Source: Lentzea guizhouensis
GTDB lineage: Bacteria; Actinomycetota; Actinomycetes; Mycobacteriales; Pseudonocardiaceae
Reading direction: 5' to 3'
DNA: 64,000 nucleotides
NCBI RefSeq assembly: GCF_001701025.1
Contig: NZ_CP016793.1
Span: 3,782,001 to 3,846,000, forward strand
Shown here piece by piece: positions 16,626-25,538 of this stretch. A program made the position numbers and the translations under genes. Below the pieces are notes generated by a model, which was not told the DNA's origin, made no database searches, and saw nothing but the letters and a program-made list of their open reading frames with translations. Numbering within the stretch: position 1 is the first letter of the stretch; every line of letters starts with the position of its first letter.

Positions 16626-17711
16626 TCAGGCCTTGCTCCGCCGATAAGCCCCGAGCGTCAGCTCCGCACACCGCCGCCAGGTGAACCCCGCCGCGTGCGC
16701 GCGCCGTTCCGCCTGCGCGGTCGGGGTCTTCGGTGCCGCCACGGCCTCCGCCAGCCCGGCCGCCAGCGCGTCGACGTCGCCGACCGGCACGTGCAACGCG
16801 TGCCCACCGGCCACCTCGCGCAACGCCGGCACGTCCGAGCAGACCACCGGAACGTTGCACGCCAACGCTTCCAGCACCGGCAGGCCGAAGCCCTCGTCGC
16901 GCGACGGCAGCACCAGCGCGGTCGCGCCGGCCACCACCGACCGCAGGTGCACGTCCGACAGGTACCCCGTCCTCAGCACCCGTCCGTCCACACCGGACCG
17001 GCCGGGACCGACGATCACCAGCGGTGGCAGCGCCGGGTCGGACGCGTGCGCCTTCACCAGGAACTCCAGCCCCTTGCGGGGCCCGTCGGCACCGACGAAC
17101 AGCAGGTACTCCGACGGCAGCCCCAGCCGGCCGCGCAGCGTCGCCGACGGCGGCCGGGAGGCGAACCACGCCGGGTCGACGCCCAGCGGCGTCACGACGA
17201 TCTTCTCCAGCGGCACCGAGAACCGGTCGGCGACGACATCGGCGACGGCCGCGGTCGGCGTGCAGATCACGTCCGCCCGTTGAGCCGAAAGCTTCACCAG
17301 CTCCGGCAACCGGGCGTCGGACGGCGGCAGGTCACCGGGGCTGTCGAGGAACGCCAGGTCGTGGATCGTGACGACCTTGCCGGCCCGGATGGTGGGCGGC
17401 AGCACGAAGTTCGTGGCGTGCATGACGTCGGAGAAGCCGGCCAGCAGCTCGACCGGCGGGAACGGGGCGCGCAGCCACATCTGGCGCAACGCCCGTGCCG
17501 CGATCGGCAGGCCGCGGGCGGTGACGTCGTGCGGCAGCACCGTCCGCAACGCGCGCCAGCCGCGCAGGGTGAACGCGACCGCCCGGACTTCGGCCTCGCC
17601 CGGCATCGACGCCAGCTCTTCGGCCAGCGCCGCCGTGTAGCGGCCGATCCCGGTTCGGTGCCCGAGGAGGGGAGTGCCGTCCAGCAGCACGGAAAGGGGT
17701 TTACGAGCCAT
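16626..17711 (-). CDS. glycosyltransferase family 4 (GT-B fold)
   Basis: 361 aa, ATG start overlapping the stop of the upstream gene by one base (TAATG). N-terminal 'LLDGTPLLGHRTGIGRYTAALA' is the typical start of mannosyl/rhamnosyl GT4 enzymes, 'VVTIHDLAFLD' follows near 110, and the donor site is 'EGFGLPVLEALACNVPVV' near 270 with E-x7-E. It probably transfers an NDP-sugar onto a lipid-linked glycan in the cytoplasm. Donor is unknown; GDP-mannose is made nearby. Confidence 0.92.
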   Translation of the reverse strand: MARKPLSVLLDGTPLLGHRTGIGRYTAALAEELASMPGEAEVRAVAFTLRGWRALRTVLPHDVTARGLPIAARALRQMWLRAPFPPVELLAGFSDVMHATNFVLPPTIRAGKVVTIHDLAFLDSPGDLPPSDARLPELVKLSAQRADVICTPTAAVADVVADRFSVPLEKIVVTPLGVDPAWFASRPPSATLRGRLGLPSEYLLFVGADGPRKGLEFLVKAHASDPALPPLVIVGPGRSGVDGRVLRTGYLSDVHLRSVVAGATALVLPSRDEGFGLPVLEALACNVPVVCSDVPALREVAGGHALHVPVGDVDALAAGLAEAVAAPKTPTAQAERRAHAAGFTWRRCAELTLGAYRRSKA

Positions 17712-20197
17712 TAGTTACCGCCACGCGCGATTTTGCGCAGACGCCCCGTCGCCCGCTTGGCCAACTCGGTCGGGCCGCCCGCGTCCAGGTACTCGCGCAC
17801 CAGCCGCAGGTCCCGCTTCACCTTGTCCGCCTTGCTCAGCTCCGGCGTGCGCACCAGTGGCGCCGAGCCAGGCAGACGGTCCGCGGCGGGCCTGGGGTTG
17901 CGGCAGAACTCGGCCAGCGGCGCGAGTGCCGTCTCCCAGGTGAACCGTTCGCGGACGACGGCGATGCGCTCACGGCACGCGGCCGCGAACTCCTCGTCGT
18001 AGAGCACCTTCTCCAGTGCGCCAGCCAGCGCCACCGGGTCCTCCGGCGGCACCACGACGCCCAGTCCTTCCCGCGCCACCAGGTCCGCGAACGAGTCGCC
18101 GGACGTGGTGACGATCGGCAGCCCAGACCACAGGTAGTCGAGCACCCGCGTGCGGAACGCGAACGTGGTCTCCACGTGCTCGTAGTGCGTGGTGACACCG
18201 CAGTCCGCGTCGAGCAGCCAGTTCTGCCGCTCGGTGTAGGGCACCCAGCCGTCGTTGAAGAACACGTGCTCGCCGGTCAGCCCCAGCGACGCGGCGAGCG
18301 ACCGCGTCTGGCCGGCGATGTCCATGTCCGGCACCTCGGGGTTCGGGTGCTTCATGCCGAGGAAGTACAGCTTGGCGTTCGACCGGCGCTTGCGCAGGTG
18401 GTCCATCGCCTCGATCAACGTCAGCGGGTCGAACCAGCTGTAGACGCCGCCCGCCCAGATGACGACCTTGTCCGCGTCGCTCACGCCCGGCACGACGCCC
18501 TTGATCGCCGGTGCGGTGCGCTGCGGCGGCTTGCCCGACAGTCCGAAGGGGACGATGCCGAGCAGCGACGCGGTCGTGGGGTCGTTGTCGTACAACGTGG
18601 GCGTGAGCCGGCCCAGCGACGCCAGGTGACCGAGCCAGAAGTGCCGCTGGCGTTCCGACGCGCACAGGAAGAAGTCGCCGCGTTCGAGCTGGGTGTTCAG
18701 CACCTTCGTGACGGTCTTCAGGTCGAGCGCGCGCTTCTCGTCCGTGTCGTCCTTGCCCTGTTCGAGCAGCTCCAGGTGCATCGGGTCGTACATGTCGCAG
18801 ACCACGATCTTGGTGGACGACGTGCGCTTGAGCTCCTGGACCATCTCCAGCGCGTGGCCCTGCAGCACGATCACGTCCGCCCACTCGACGTGCGGCGGCA
18901 GCTCCTTCGGCCGCGCGCGCTCGACGCCGAACGGCGCGTCCGGCGGCACGCACAACGGGTTCGTCGTGACCAGCCGCACCTGGTGCTCGCCGGACAGCAC
19001 GTCGGCCATGTGCCAGGCGCGGATCGCCGGGCCCGCCATCCGGTCCGAGATCGCGTCGCCGGTGATCACCAGGATCTTGCGCGGCTTGCCGAACACGTCG
19101 TCCAGGCCGAGCACGTCGACCAGGACGTCGTGCGCGGCGAGGTAGCGCGGCAGCGGGTACGCGGGCTCCAACGCCTTGCGCATCAACGGGACCAGGTCGG
19201 TGTCGGAGAGCCGGCGCTGGGCCTGCTCCTTCTTCCGCGACTCCGCGAGCGACGGCATCATCTCGACGAACTGGTCGATCGCGAGGAACCCGGCGAGCGC
19301 TTGGCGCGACACCCCGACCGGCTCGCGGTCGAGCGCCGGGTCCGCCGGCCTGCGGGTGATCTCCAGCTGCGTCGCGTCGATCTCGCCGCGCGCGGTCGCC
19401 CTGCGCACGCACAGCGCGAGCGCCGCCGGCAGCACCTTCGTGAGCGTCTCGTCGGAGAAGTTCTTGTAAAGCGCCGCGAGCGCGTTGCGCTCCAGCAGGT
19501 ACAGCTCGCGGCTGTGGTCGATCGAGCTCATCGACGCGTGGTGGCGGTGGAACGTCAGCGACGCCGGCTCGTAGCGCACCCGCCAGCCGCGCAGGTTCAT
19601 CCGCCAGCCGAGGTCGACGTCCTCGTAGAACATGAAGAACCGCTCGTCGAACCCGCCGAGCTGCTTGTACAGCTCCGTGCGCACGAACAGCGCCGACCCG
19701 GTGCCGAACAGCACGTCCTGCGGGCCGTCGTGGCTGCCGTCGTCCGGCTGCCCGGCGTGCCGCTTGTAGCCCATGCCGAACCAGGTCAGCCCGCCGTCGA
19801 CGAAGTCGATGTTCTCGCCGTCCCAGTCGAGCACCTTGCTCGCGACCGCGCCGACCGCGGGTTCGGAGTGGAAGACCTTGACCGCGGCCCTGACCCAGCC
19901 GCGGTCGGCACGCGCGTCGTTGTTCAGGAACGCCAGCACGCTGCCGGTGGCGTGCTCGACACCGAGGTTGCACCCGCCGGCGAACCCGAGGTTCCGCGCC
20001 GAGGTGACGATCTGCGCGCCCGGCAGCTCGCGCGTGAGCCGTGCGGTGTCGTGCGCCTCGTTGTCGACCACGACGACCTGCAGCAGTTCGGCCGGGTAGT
20101 CGAGCTCGGCGAGGCCGCGGACGCAGGTGATGGTGTCGTCCGCGCCCCGGTAGTTGACGACGACCACCGAGACGACGGGCAGAGATGCTCGATCCAC
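17711..20197 (-). CDS. two-domain glycosyltransferase: GT2 fused to GT4
   Basis: 828 aa, GTG start. Residues ~8-260 form a GT2 (GT-A) domain with 'VSVVVVNYRGADDTITCV', the metal-binding 'FLNNDARADRGWV' and the acceptor loop 'FMFYEDVDLGWRMNLRGW'. A helical linker (~260-380) leads to a GT-B domain (~380-760): 'ILVITGDAISDRMAGPAIR', 'VVIWAGGVYSWFDPLTLIEA', 'RTRVLDYLWSGLPIVTT'. Two catalytic domains in one chain suggest two consecutive sugar additions. Upstream partner of the GT4 gene at 16626. Confidence 0.9.
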   Translation of the reverse strand: MDRASLPVVSVVVVNYRGADDTITCVRGLAELDYPAELLQVVVVDNEAHDTARLTRELPGAQIVTSARNLGFAGGCNLGVEHATGSVLAFLNNDARADRGWVRAAVKVFHSEPAVGAVASKVLDWDGENIDFVDGGLTWFGMGYKRHAGQPDDGSHDGPQDVLFGTGSALFVRTELYKQLGGFDERFFMFYEDVDLGWRMNLRGWRVRYEPASLTFHRHHASMSSIDHSRELYLLERNALAALYKNFSDETLTKVLPAALALCVRRATARGEIDATQLEITRRPADPALDREPVGVSRQALAGFLAIDQFVEMMPSLAESRKKEQAQRRLSDTDLVPLMRKALEPAYPLPRYLAAHDVLVDVLGLDDVFGKPRKILVITGDAISDRMAGPAIRAWHMADVLSGEHQVRLVTTNPLCVPPDAPFGVERARPKELPPHVEWADVIVLQGHALEMVQELKRTSSTKIVVCDMYDPMHLELLEQGKDDTDEKRALDLKTVTKVLNTQLERGDFFLCASERQRHFWLGHLASLGRLTPTLYDNDPTTASLLGIVPFGLSGKPPQRTAPAIKGVVPGVSDADKVVIWAGGVYSWFDPLTLIEAMDHLRKRRSNAKLYFLGMKHPNPEVPDMDIAGQTRSLAASLGLTGEHVFFNDGWVPYTERQNWLLDADCGVTTHYEHVETTFAFRTRVLDYLWSGLPIVTTSGDSFADLVAREGLGVVVPPEDPVALAGALEKVLYDEEFAAACRERIAVVRERFTWETALAPLAEFCRNPRPAADRLPGSAPLVRTPELSKADKVKRDLRLVREYLDAGGPTELAKRATGRLRKIARGGN

Positions 20198-20200
20198 GCG

Positions 20201-20752
20201 CTAAGCCTGCCTCATCACTCTGCGCGCCCGCAGGCCGGTTGCACAGATCAGCAGCACGAAGATCGTGATTGGTACGCCGAGCACCCACCCGACCGACCAG
20301 TCGTTGCGGTCGGCGAGCAACGGCCGCATGTGCTCGTGCCGCAGCACGGTCACCGGTCCCAGCGGCAGCTGCTTGTCGACGTTGCCCTGCACGACGACGG
20401 TGAGCGCGGTGCCGTCCGGGCAGTGCACCCGGTGCGAGTAGGCCGGGTTGTCGTGCCCGGTGACCTCGTCGACCCGCTCCACGACGCACGTCTCGCGCTG
20501 CGCCAGGACGTCCATCAACGCCCGGTGCCCGTCGCCGACCAGCACCGCCGTGCCCGGCACCAGCACCATCAACGCCGGCAGCACCAGCCACGGGTCGGCC
20601 AGCTTCCCGACGCCCCACGCGAACGCGCACGCCAGCAGACAGCCCGGGATCATCACCGCGAGCTGGTGGTTCGTGGGCACGACCGCGCCCAGCACGACGG
20701 CAGCGGCGATGCCGAGCACGCCGATCACGATCAGCGGGACGGGCCTGCTCAC
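20201..20752 (-). CDS. small membrane protein, three to four spans
   Basis: 183 aa from GTG 20752, which overlaps the stop of the preceding membrane gene (GTGA). Spans at residues ~5-27, ~32-50, ~55-75 and near the C-terminus (~155-175). Between them a ~75-residue external region has two cysteines ('RETCVVERV', 'HRVHCPDGTAL'). The next gene upstream on this strand has the same plan, so the pair look like distant paralogues or partners. No family recognised. Confidence 0.7.
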   Translation of the reverse strand: MSRPVPLIVIGVLGIAAAVVLGAVVPTNHQLAVMIPGCLLACAFAWGVGKLADPWLVLPALMVLVPGTAVLVGDGHRALMDVLAQRETCVVERVDEVTGHDNPAYSHRVHCPDGTALTVVVQGNVDKQLPLGPVTVLRHEHMRPLLADRNDWSVGWVLGVPITIFVLLICATGLRARRVMRQA

Positions 20753-21375
20753 GGTTTCTTCCGCAGGGCCCTGGCGAGTGGCACGAGTGCGATCATCGTC
20801 AAGGGGACGCTCGTGACCAGCCAGAGGTTCCACCCACCCGGCTCCGCGAACACGGGCCGCAGCGGCGGACCGACGCGGACCTCGGCGTCGTCGCTCTTCA
20901 GCCGGTCCGGCCAGTCGCGGTCGAGTTCGACCTCGCCGCTCGGGCAGGCCAGCACGTAGTCGACCGAGGGGTACTTGTTGCGCGGGTGCTCCACGGCCTT
21001 GGTGACCGTGCACCGCTCGGTGTGGCCGATCTCGTTCATCAACACGCTGTGACCGCCGAACGTGAGGACGAACGGCGCGGCGAGGCCGACGGCGAAGGCG
21101 GGGAGGGCGATCTGCTTGCGTTCGGACAGGCCGCAGAGGCCGAGGGCGAAGGCGAGGCCGCCGAGCAGGGCGAGCAGGAGGAAGCCGACGTTGAGGGTGA
21201 TGCCGAGCGCGGACCCGGCTGCGATGGCCGCGGCACCGCCCGTGACGAGGTACCAGGCGACGCGTTTCTGGACGGCGTCGAGGGCGCGCTGGCCGGCGGG
21301 GTCGTGGATCAGCTCGGGGGTGCGGCGGGGCCCGTTCTTCGTGCGGACCGGTCTGCGCTTGCGTCTACCCGACAT
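20749..21375 (-). CDS. membrane protein, paired with the previous one
   Basis: 208 aa, ATG start. Basic N-terminus ('RRKRRPVRTKNGPRR'), four spans (~42-62, ~64-84, ~92-108, ~183-200). The segment before the last span carries 'ERCTVTKAVEH' and 'VLACPSGEVEL', matching the C...CP.G spacing of its downstream partner. Translationally coupled to that partner. Embedded in the glycosyltransferase cluster, so an envelope role is likely; function unknown. Confidence 0.72.
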   Translation of the reverse strand: MSGRRKRRPVRTKNGPRRTPELIHDPAGQRALDAVQKRVAWYLVTGGAAAIAAGSALGITLNVGFLLLALLGGLAFALGLCGLSERKQIALPAFAVGLAAPFVLTFGGHSVLMNEIGHTERCTVTKAVEHPRNKYPSVDYVLACPSGEVELDRDWPDRLKSDDAEVRVGPPLRPVFAEPGGWNLWLVTSVPLTMIALVPLARALRKKP

Positions 21376-21418
21376 GAATTGTCAGACCCCTCTGAGACGA
21401 TTGGAGTGGGGACCGAAA

Positions 21419-21435
21419 CGCCCCCAGCGGGGGCG
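21419..21435 (-). terminator. G/C hairpin after the GT2 gene
   Basis: CGCCCCC (21419-21425), loop AGC, GGGGGCG (21429-21435). It is 37 nt downstream of the minus-strand GT2 stop and 44 nt before the membrane-protein start. Confidence 0.5.
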
Positions 21436-21471
21436 CTAGGCGGAATCGATCCAGGGCACTGATCCCCCAGG

Positions 21472-22380
21472 TCAGCGGCCGGACCAGTCTCGCCAGACCG
21501 CCCGGCGTGGAACGGTCGACCGCGCACCGATCCTCACCCGCTGCCACAGCGTCACCGGCAGCCGCAGCACCACCTCCGCCAGTACCTGGACGCGCAACCC
21601 GACCCGGAAGTTGGCCGCGTCCGGCACGTTCCCGCGCATCGGCAGCAGCGCCGTGAGCACCGCGAACCGGCCCAGCTGTGAGAGCGCAACCACCAGTGGC
21701 GCGCACCGCAGCAGCATCAGCAGCCGGTTGCGCTCGTTCCAGCGGTGGAACAACCGCGAGCCGGGCCGGGTCGACGCCCCGTGCCGGTGCCGCACCCGCG
21801 CCGGGCCGACCGAGATCACCCGGTGCCCGGCCAGCCGCAGCCGCCAGGCCGTGTCGGTGTCCTCGTAGTAGCAGAAGAAGCTCGCCGGCACCCCTCCGAC
21901 GGCCCGCAGCACGTCCGTTCGCAGCAGGGCCGCGCCGCCGCAGAAGCCGAACACCTCACGGCCTGCCAGCACGACGTCCTTGCCGTGGCCGTCCGCGGTC
22001 AGCGCCACGCCCACGGACTGCGTGGAGCCGTCGGTGAGCAGGATCGACGAGGTCGCGGCGGCCGCGCCGGGGTCGCCCGCAAGAGCGCGTTCCAGCTCGG
22101 CCAGCCACGACGGGTCGGGGACCGCGTCGTCGTTGAGCCAGGCGACGTACGGGGTGCCGACCGAGGCCAGGACCGCGGCCAGGCCACCGGCGTAGCCGCG
22201 GTTCGACGGCAGGCGCACGACCTCGTGTCCGCTGATCAGCGCGGCTGTGCCGTCGTCGGAGGCGTTGTCGACGATGATCGTCCGATGTGGACTCTTCTGG
22301 GCTGCGAGGGCGTCCAGGCACGCCGTGATGTGGTCACGGCCGCGCCATGTCACGACCACCACGGTGCTGAGCGGCGACAC
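21472..22380 (-). CDS. glycosyltransferase family 2
   Basis: 302 aa, GTG start. GT-A fold: 'STVVVVTWRGRDHITACLDAL', 'TIIVDNASDDGT', 'AWLNDDAVPDPSW' (DxD-like), 'CYYEDTDTAWRLRLAGHRV' (ED acceptor motif). The C-terminal ~80 residues are amphipathic, as in WbbL-like rhamnosyltransferases. Its start is only 20 bp from that of the divergent GT4 gene, so the two promoters must overlap the coding regions or be shared. Confidence 0.9.
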   Translation of the reverse strand: MSPLSTVVVVTWRGRDHITACLDALAAQKSPHRTIIVDNASDDGTAALISGHEVVRLPSNRGYAGGLAAVLASVGTPYVAWLNDDAVPDPSWLAELERALAGDPGAAAATSSILLTDGSTQSVGVALTADGHGKDVVLAGREVFGFCGGAALLRTDVLRAVGGVPASFFCYYEDTDTAWRLRLAGHRVISVGPARVRHRHGASTRPGSRLFHRWNERNRLLMLLRCAPLVVALSQLGRFAVLTALLPMRGNVPDAANFRVGLRVQVLAEVVLRLPVTLWQRVRIGARSTVPRRAVWRDWSGR

Positions 22381-22400
22381 GGCGTGAGACGGTACGCGAC

Positions 22401-23375
22401 GTGCCCGAGCTAGTACTGCTGACCGAGCAACTCAACGCGCCCGTCCCCGGCGGCACCGGGCGGTACACGGCGGAGCTGCTCAAGGCGCTGCGCACGACCG
22501 CGCCGCACACCTGGTCCGTGACCACCGCCGCCACGGCGAACGCGGACCGGAACATCAGGGTGCCGCGCCGGGTGCTGGTGGCGTTGTGGGAGCGCGGTCT
22601 GCCGCCGAACCTCGGGCCGCACGTGCACGCGCCCACGCCGCTCGCGCCGCGCGAAGGGGCCGTCGTGACGGTGCACGACGTGGTGCCGTGGACGCACCCG
22701 GAGACGCTCACGCCGCGCGGGGTCGCGTGGCACCGCAAGGTGATCGCGCGGGCGGCCAGGGAGGTCAAGGCGCTGGTCGTGCCGACGCGGGCGGTCGCGG
22801 ACCAGCTCGGCGCGCACGTCCGGGTCGAGGTTCCCGTCCACGTCGTCCCGAACGGCGTGACGAATCTTCAGGCAACCGACATGCCGGCCGACCTGCCGGA
22901 GACCTACGTCCTCGCGGTCGGCACGATCGAGCCGCGCAAGGGGTTCGAGCTGCTCGTGCGGGCCACCGAACGGCTGCGCGTGCCGCTCGTGGTCGTCGGG
23001 CCGCAGGGGTGGGGCGGGGTAGACCTGCGGGCGCCGCACGTGCGGTTGCTCGGGCGGGTGAGCGACGAGCGGCTGGCGTCGGTGCTGGCAGGGGCGACCG
23101 TGCTGGCCGCGCCGAGCCTCGCGGAGGGGTTCGGCCTGCCGGTCCTGGAGGCGATGGCGGCCGGGGTGCCGGTGGTGCACTCGGACGACCCGGCGCTCGT
23201 GGAGGTGGCGGGCGGAGCGGGCACCGTGGTGCGGCGCGGAGACCTCGCCTCACTCACCGAAGGGCTGCGAGCCGTTCTGGCGGATCCGTGCCACACCATC
23301 GAGGCGGGCATCACCCGCGCGAGTGAGTTCACCTGGGAAAATACTGCGCGTGGTGTTTGGGCAACCCACGTGTAA
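22401..23375 (+). CDS. glycosyltransferase family 4
   Basis: 324 aa, GTG start. Short GT-B enzyme: 'PVPGGTGRYTAELLKAL' at the N-terminus, 'VVTVHDVVPWTHPETL' near 90, 'VGTIEPRKGFELLV' near 175 and the donor-binding 'EGFGLPVLEAMAAGVPVV' near 248. First of three plus-strand glycosyltransferases that lead to the GDP-mannose pyrophosphorylase. Confidence 0.9.
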   Translation: MPELVLLTEQLNAPVPGGTGRYTAELLKALRTTAPHTWSVTTAATANADRNIRVPRRVLVALWERGLPPNLGPHVHAPTPLAPREGAVVTVHDVVPWTHPETLTPRGVAWHRKVIARAAREVKALVVPTRAVADQLGAHVRVEVPVHVVPNGVTNLQATDMPADLPETYVLAVGTIEPRKGFELLVRATERLRVPLVVVGPQGWGGVDLRAPHVRLLGRVSDERLASVLAGATVLAAPSLAEGFGLPVLEAMAAGVPVVHSDDPALVEVAGGAGTVVRRGDLASLTEGLRAVLADPCHTIEAGITRASEFTWENTARGVWATHV

Positions 23376-23433
23376 CAAAGTAGTTGATGCATTCGGTGTA
23401 AACGCGTTTCGCGATGACCGTACGCTGCTGATC

Positions 23434-24582
23434 GTGCCGATCGTCGAACCCAGCGTGCTGATCGACGCCACCGCCGTGCCCGCGGACCGAGGTGGCGTCG
23501 GACGTTACGTGGATTCGCTCGTCGCGGCGCTCGACGCCGACGGAGCCAGGCTCTCCGTCGTGTGCCAGCCGCGTGACGAAGACCTCTTCACCAAGATCGC
23601 CCCGAACGCCCGCGTGATCCGCGCCGCCGACGCCGTCGCCACCAGGACAGCCCGCCTGACCTGGGAACAGACGACGCTGCCGCGGCTGGTGCGGACACTG
23701 GGCATCGACGTGCTGCACTCGCCGCACTACACACTTCCGCTGGCCAGCAAGGCCGCGTCGGTCGTGACGCTGCACGACGCGACGTTCTTCACCGACCCCG
23801 TGCTGCACTCCTCGGTCAAGGCGCGCTTCTTCCGCGCGTGGACCCGTGCGTCGCTCAAGCGCGCCGACCTGTGCGTGGTTCCGTCACAGGCCACCGCCGA
23901 CGAGCTGGTGCGCGTCGCGGGCGCCGACCGCCGGGCGTTGCACATCGCCCAGCACGGCGTCGACACCGAGCGCTTCCACCCGCCGTCGCCGGACGAGATC
24001 CTGAACGTGCGGCGCACGTTGTCGTTGGGGGACATGCCGTACGTGGCGTTCCTCGGCGCGCTGGAACCGCGCAAGAACGTCCCGGCGCTCATCCGCGGCT
24101 TCGCCCAGGCCGTCGCCGGTCGCCCGAACCCGCCCGCGCTGGTGCTCGCCGGCCAGCCCGGCTGGGACAGCCAAGTGGAACGCGCGCTCGACTCGGTCCC
24201 GCACCGCGTCCGCGTGATCCGCGCGGGCTACCTGCCGTTCGAGCAGCTCGCGGGTTTCCTCGGCGGTGCGCAGCTCGTCGCCTACCCGTCGCTCGGCGAG
24301 GGCTTCGGCCTGCCGGTGCTCGAGGCGATGGCGTGCGGCGCGTGCGTGCTCACCACCCGAAGACTGTCGCTGCCGGAGGTGGGTGGCGAGGCGGTCGCGT
24401 ACTGCGGTGTCGGAGCAGGTGACATCGCGGCGGCGATCGCCGACCTGTTGGACGACCCGGCCCGCCGGTCGTCGCTGGCCACGTCCGGTCAGCAGCGCGC
24501 CAAGGACTTCTCGTGGGCGGTCAGTGCCGAACGCCACCGGCTCGCCTACGAGCGCGCGTCGCACATTCGTCACCGCCGCTGA
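23434..24582 (+). CDS. glycosyltransferase family 4 (mannosyltransferase-like)
   Basis: 382 aa from GTG 23434. The frame is open from 23323, but that would overlap the previous gene and add 37 unrelated residues. 'VLIDATAVPADRGGVGRYV' is the typical entry, 'VVTLHDATFFTDP' near 100, 'FLGALEPRKNVPALI' near 205 and 'EGFGLPVLEAMACGACVL' near 288. Probably acts on the same glycan as its neighbours. Donor unknown. Confidence 0.9.
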   Translation: MPIVEPSVLIDATAVPADRGGVGRYVDSLVAALDADGARLSVVCQPRDEDLFTKIAPNARVIRAADAVATRTARLTWEQTTLPRLVRTLGIDVLHSPHYTLPLASKAASVVTLHDATFFTDPVLHSSVKARFFRAWTRASLKRADLCVVPSQATADELVRVAGADRRALHIAQHGVDTERFHPPSPDEILNVRRTLSLGDMPYVAFLGALEPRKNVPALIRGFAQAVAGRPNPPALVLAGQPGWDSQVERALDSVPHRVRVIRAGYLPFEQLAGFLGGAQLVAYPSLGEGFGLPVLEAMACGACVLTTRRLSLPEVGGEAVAYCGVGAGDIAAAIADLLDDPARRSSLATSGQQRAKDFSWAVSAERHRLAYERASHIRHRR

Positions 24583-24620
24583 CTGGTGCACGCGCTTTCG
24601 CTCAACAACGAACCACTATC

Positions 24621-25478
24621 GTGTCGCGCGTGAACTACGGCGACGGACTTGGTGTCGTGACGGTCACGTACTCGCCGGGCGAGACGCTGGCACCGTTCGT
24701 GGACACCCTCGCGAAGGCGACAACGCGTGAGACCAGGGTGATCCTCGCCGACAACGGCTCCACCGACGGCGTGCCCGAACAGGTGGCCGCCGAACGCGAG
24801 CACGTCACCTTCGTGCCGACCGGGGGCAACCTCGGCTACGGCGGCGGGGCGAACCGCGGCGTCGCGGCGCTGCCCGCTGACATCGGCTGGATCCTGATCT
24901 CGAACCCGGACATCGAGTTCCTGCCCGGCAGCGTCGACGCGTTGATCGACGCCGCGTCGCGGTGGCCGCGCGGGGGGATGTTCGGGCCGCTGATCCGCGA
25001 ACCCAACGGCGAGATCTACCCGTCGGCGCGGCTGTTGCCGTCGGTCGGGCGGGGGATCGGGCACGCGCTGTTCGCGGTGGTGTGGCCGGGGAACCCGTGG
25101 ACCCGTGCCTACCGGCAGGAGCAGGAGCCGGTCGAGCGGGTGGCGGAGTGGTTGTCCGGGTCGTGCTTCCTGATGCGGCGGGAGGCGTTCGACTCGGTCG
25201 GCGGGTTCGACGAGAGGTACTTCATGTACTTCGAGGACGTTGATCTCGGGGACCGGGTGGCGAAGGCCGGGTGGGTGAACGTGTACGTGCCCGAGGCCGA
25301 GGTCGTGCACATCGGCGGGCATTCGACGGCTCGGGCTTCGAAGCGGATGCTGGCGGAGCATCACCGGTCTGCATACCGGTATCTGGCGGATCGGCACCGT
25401 GGGGTGGTGTGGGCGCCGTTCCGGTGGGCGGTGCGGGTGGGGTTGAAGGTGCGGGTCAGCTTGCTGGCTCGCGGCTGA
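24621..25478 (+). CDS. wbbL: WbbL-type rhamnosyltransferase (GT2)
   Basis: 285 aa from GTG 24621; GTG 24630 is an equal alternative, neither with a good ribosome-binding site. GT2 motifs: 'VVTVTYSPGETLAPFVDTL' (matches mycobacterial WbbL closely from memory), 'ADNGSTDG', 'ISNPDIEFLPG', 'YFMYFEDVDLGDRVAKAGW'. WbbL moves L-rhamnose from dTDP-rhamnose to decaprenyl-PP-GlcNAc, the linker joining arabinogalactan to peptidoglycan. Gene order rmlD...wbbL...GDP-mannose pyrophosphorylase agrees with that role, here with other transferases inserted. Confidence 0.9.
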   Translation: MSRVNYGDGLGVVTVTYSPGETLAPFVDTLAKATTRETRVILADNGSTDGVPEQVAAEREHVTFVPTGGNLGYGGGANRGVAALPADIGWILISNPDIEFLPGSVDALIDAASRWPRGGMFGPLIREPNGEIYPSARLLPSVGRGIGHALFAVVWPGNPWTRAYRQEQEPVERVAEWLSGSCFLMRREAFDSVGGFDERYFMYFEDVDLGDRVAKAGWVNVYVPEAEVVHIGGHSTARASKRMLAEHHRSAYRYLADRHRGVVWAPFRWAVRVGLKVRVSLLARG

Positions 25479-25485
25479 CGAGATC

Positions 25486-25513
25486 GCGGGCAGCCGGCCT
25501 GCCGCCTGCCCGC
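25486..25513. terminator. bidirectional terminator after wbbL
   Basis: GCGGGCAG (25486-25493) and CTGCCCGC (25506-25513), loop of 12 nt, in the 60-bp gap between the convergent wbbL and Gln/Pro-rich genes. Confidence 0.6.
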
Positions 25514-25538
25514 CCTGACGACGACCGGGCTGCCGTCG

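Noticed and set aside
18176..20959. 927-codon open frame on the plus strand opposite the GT2-GT4 fusion
   Set aside because: His/Arg/Val-rich composition typical of antisense shadow in high-GC DNA; the opposite strand holds the motif-bearing protein.
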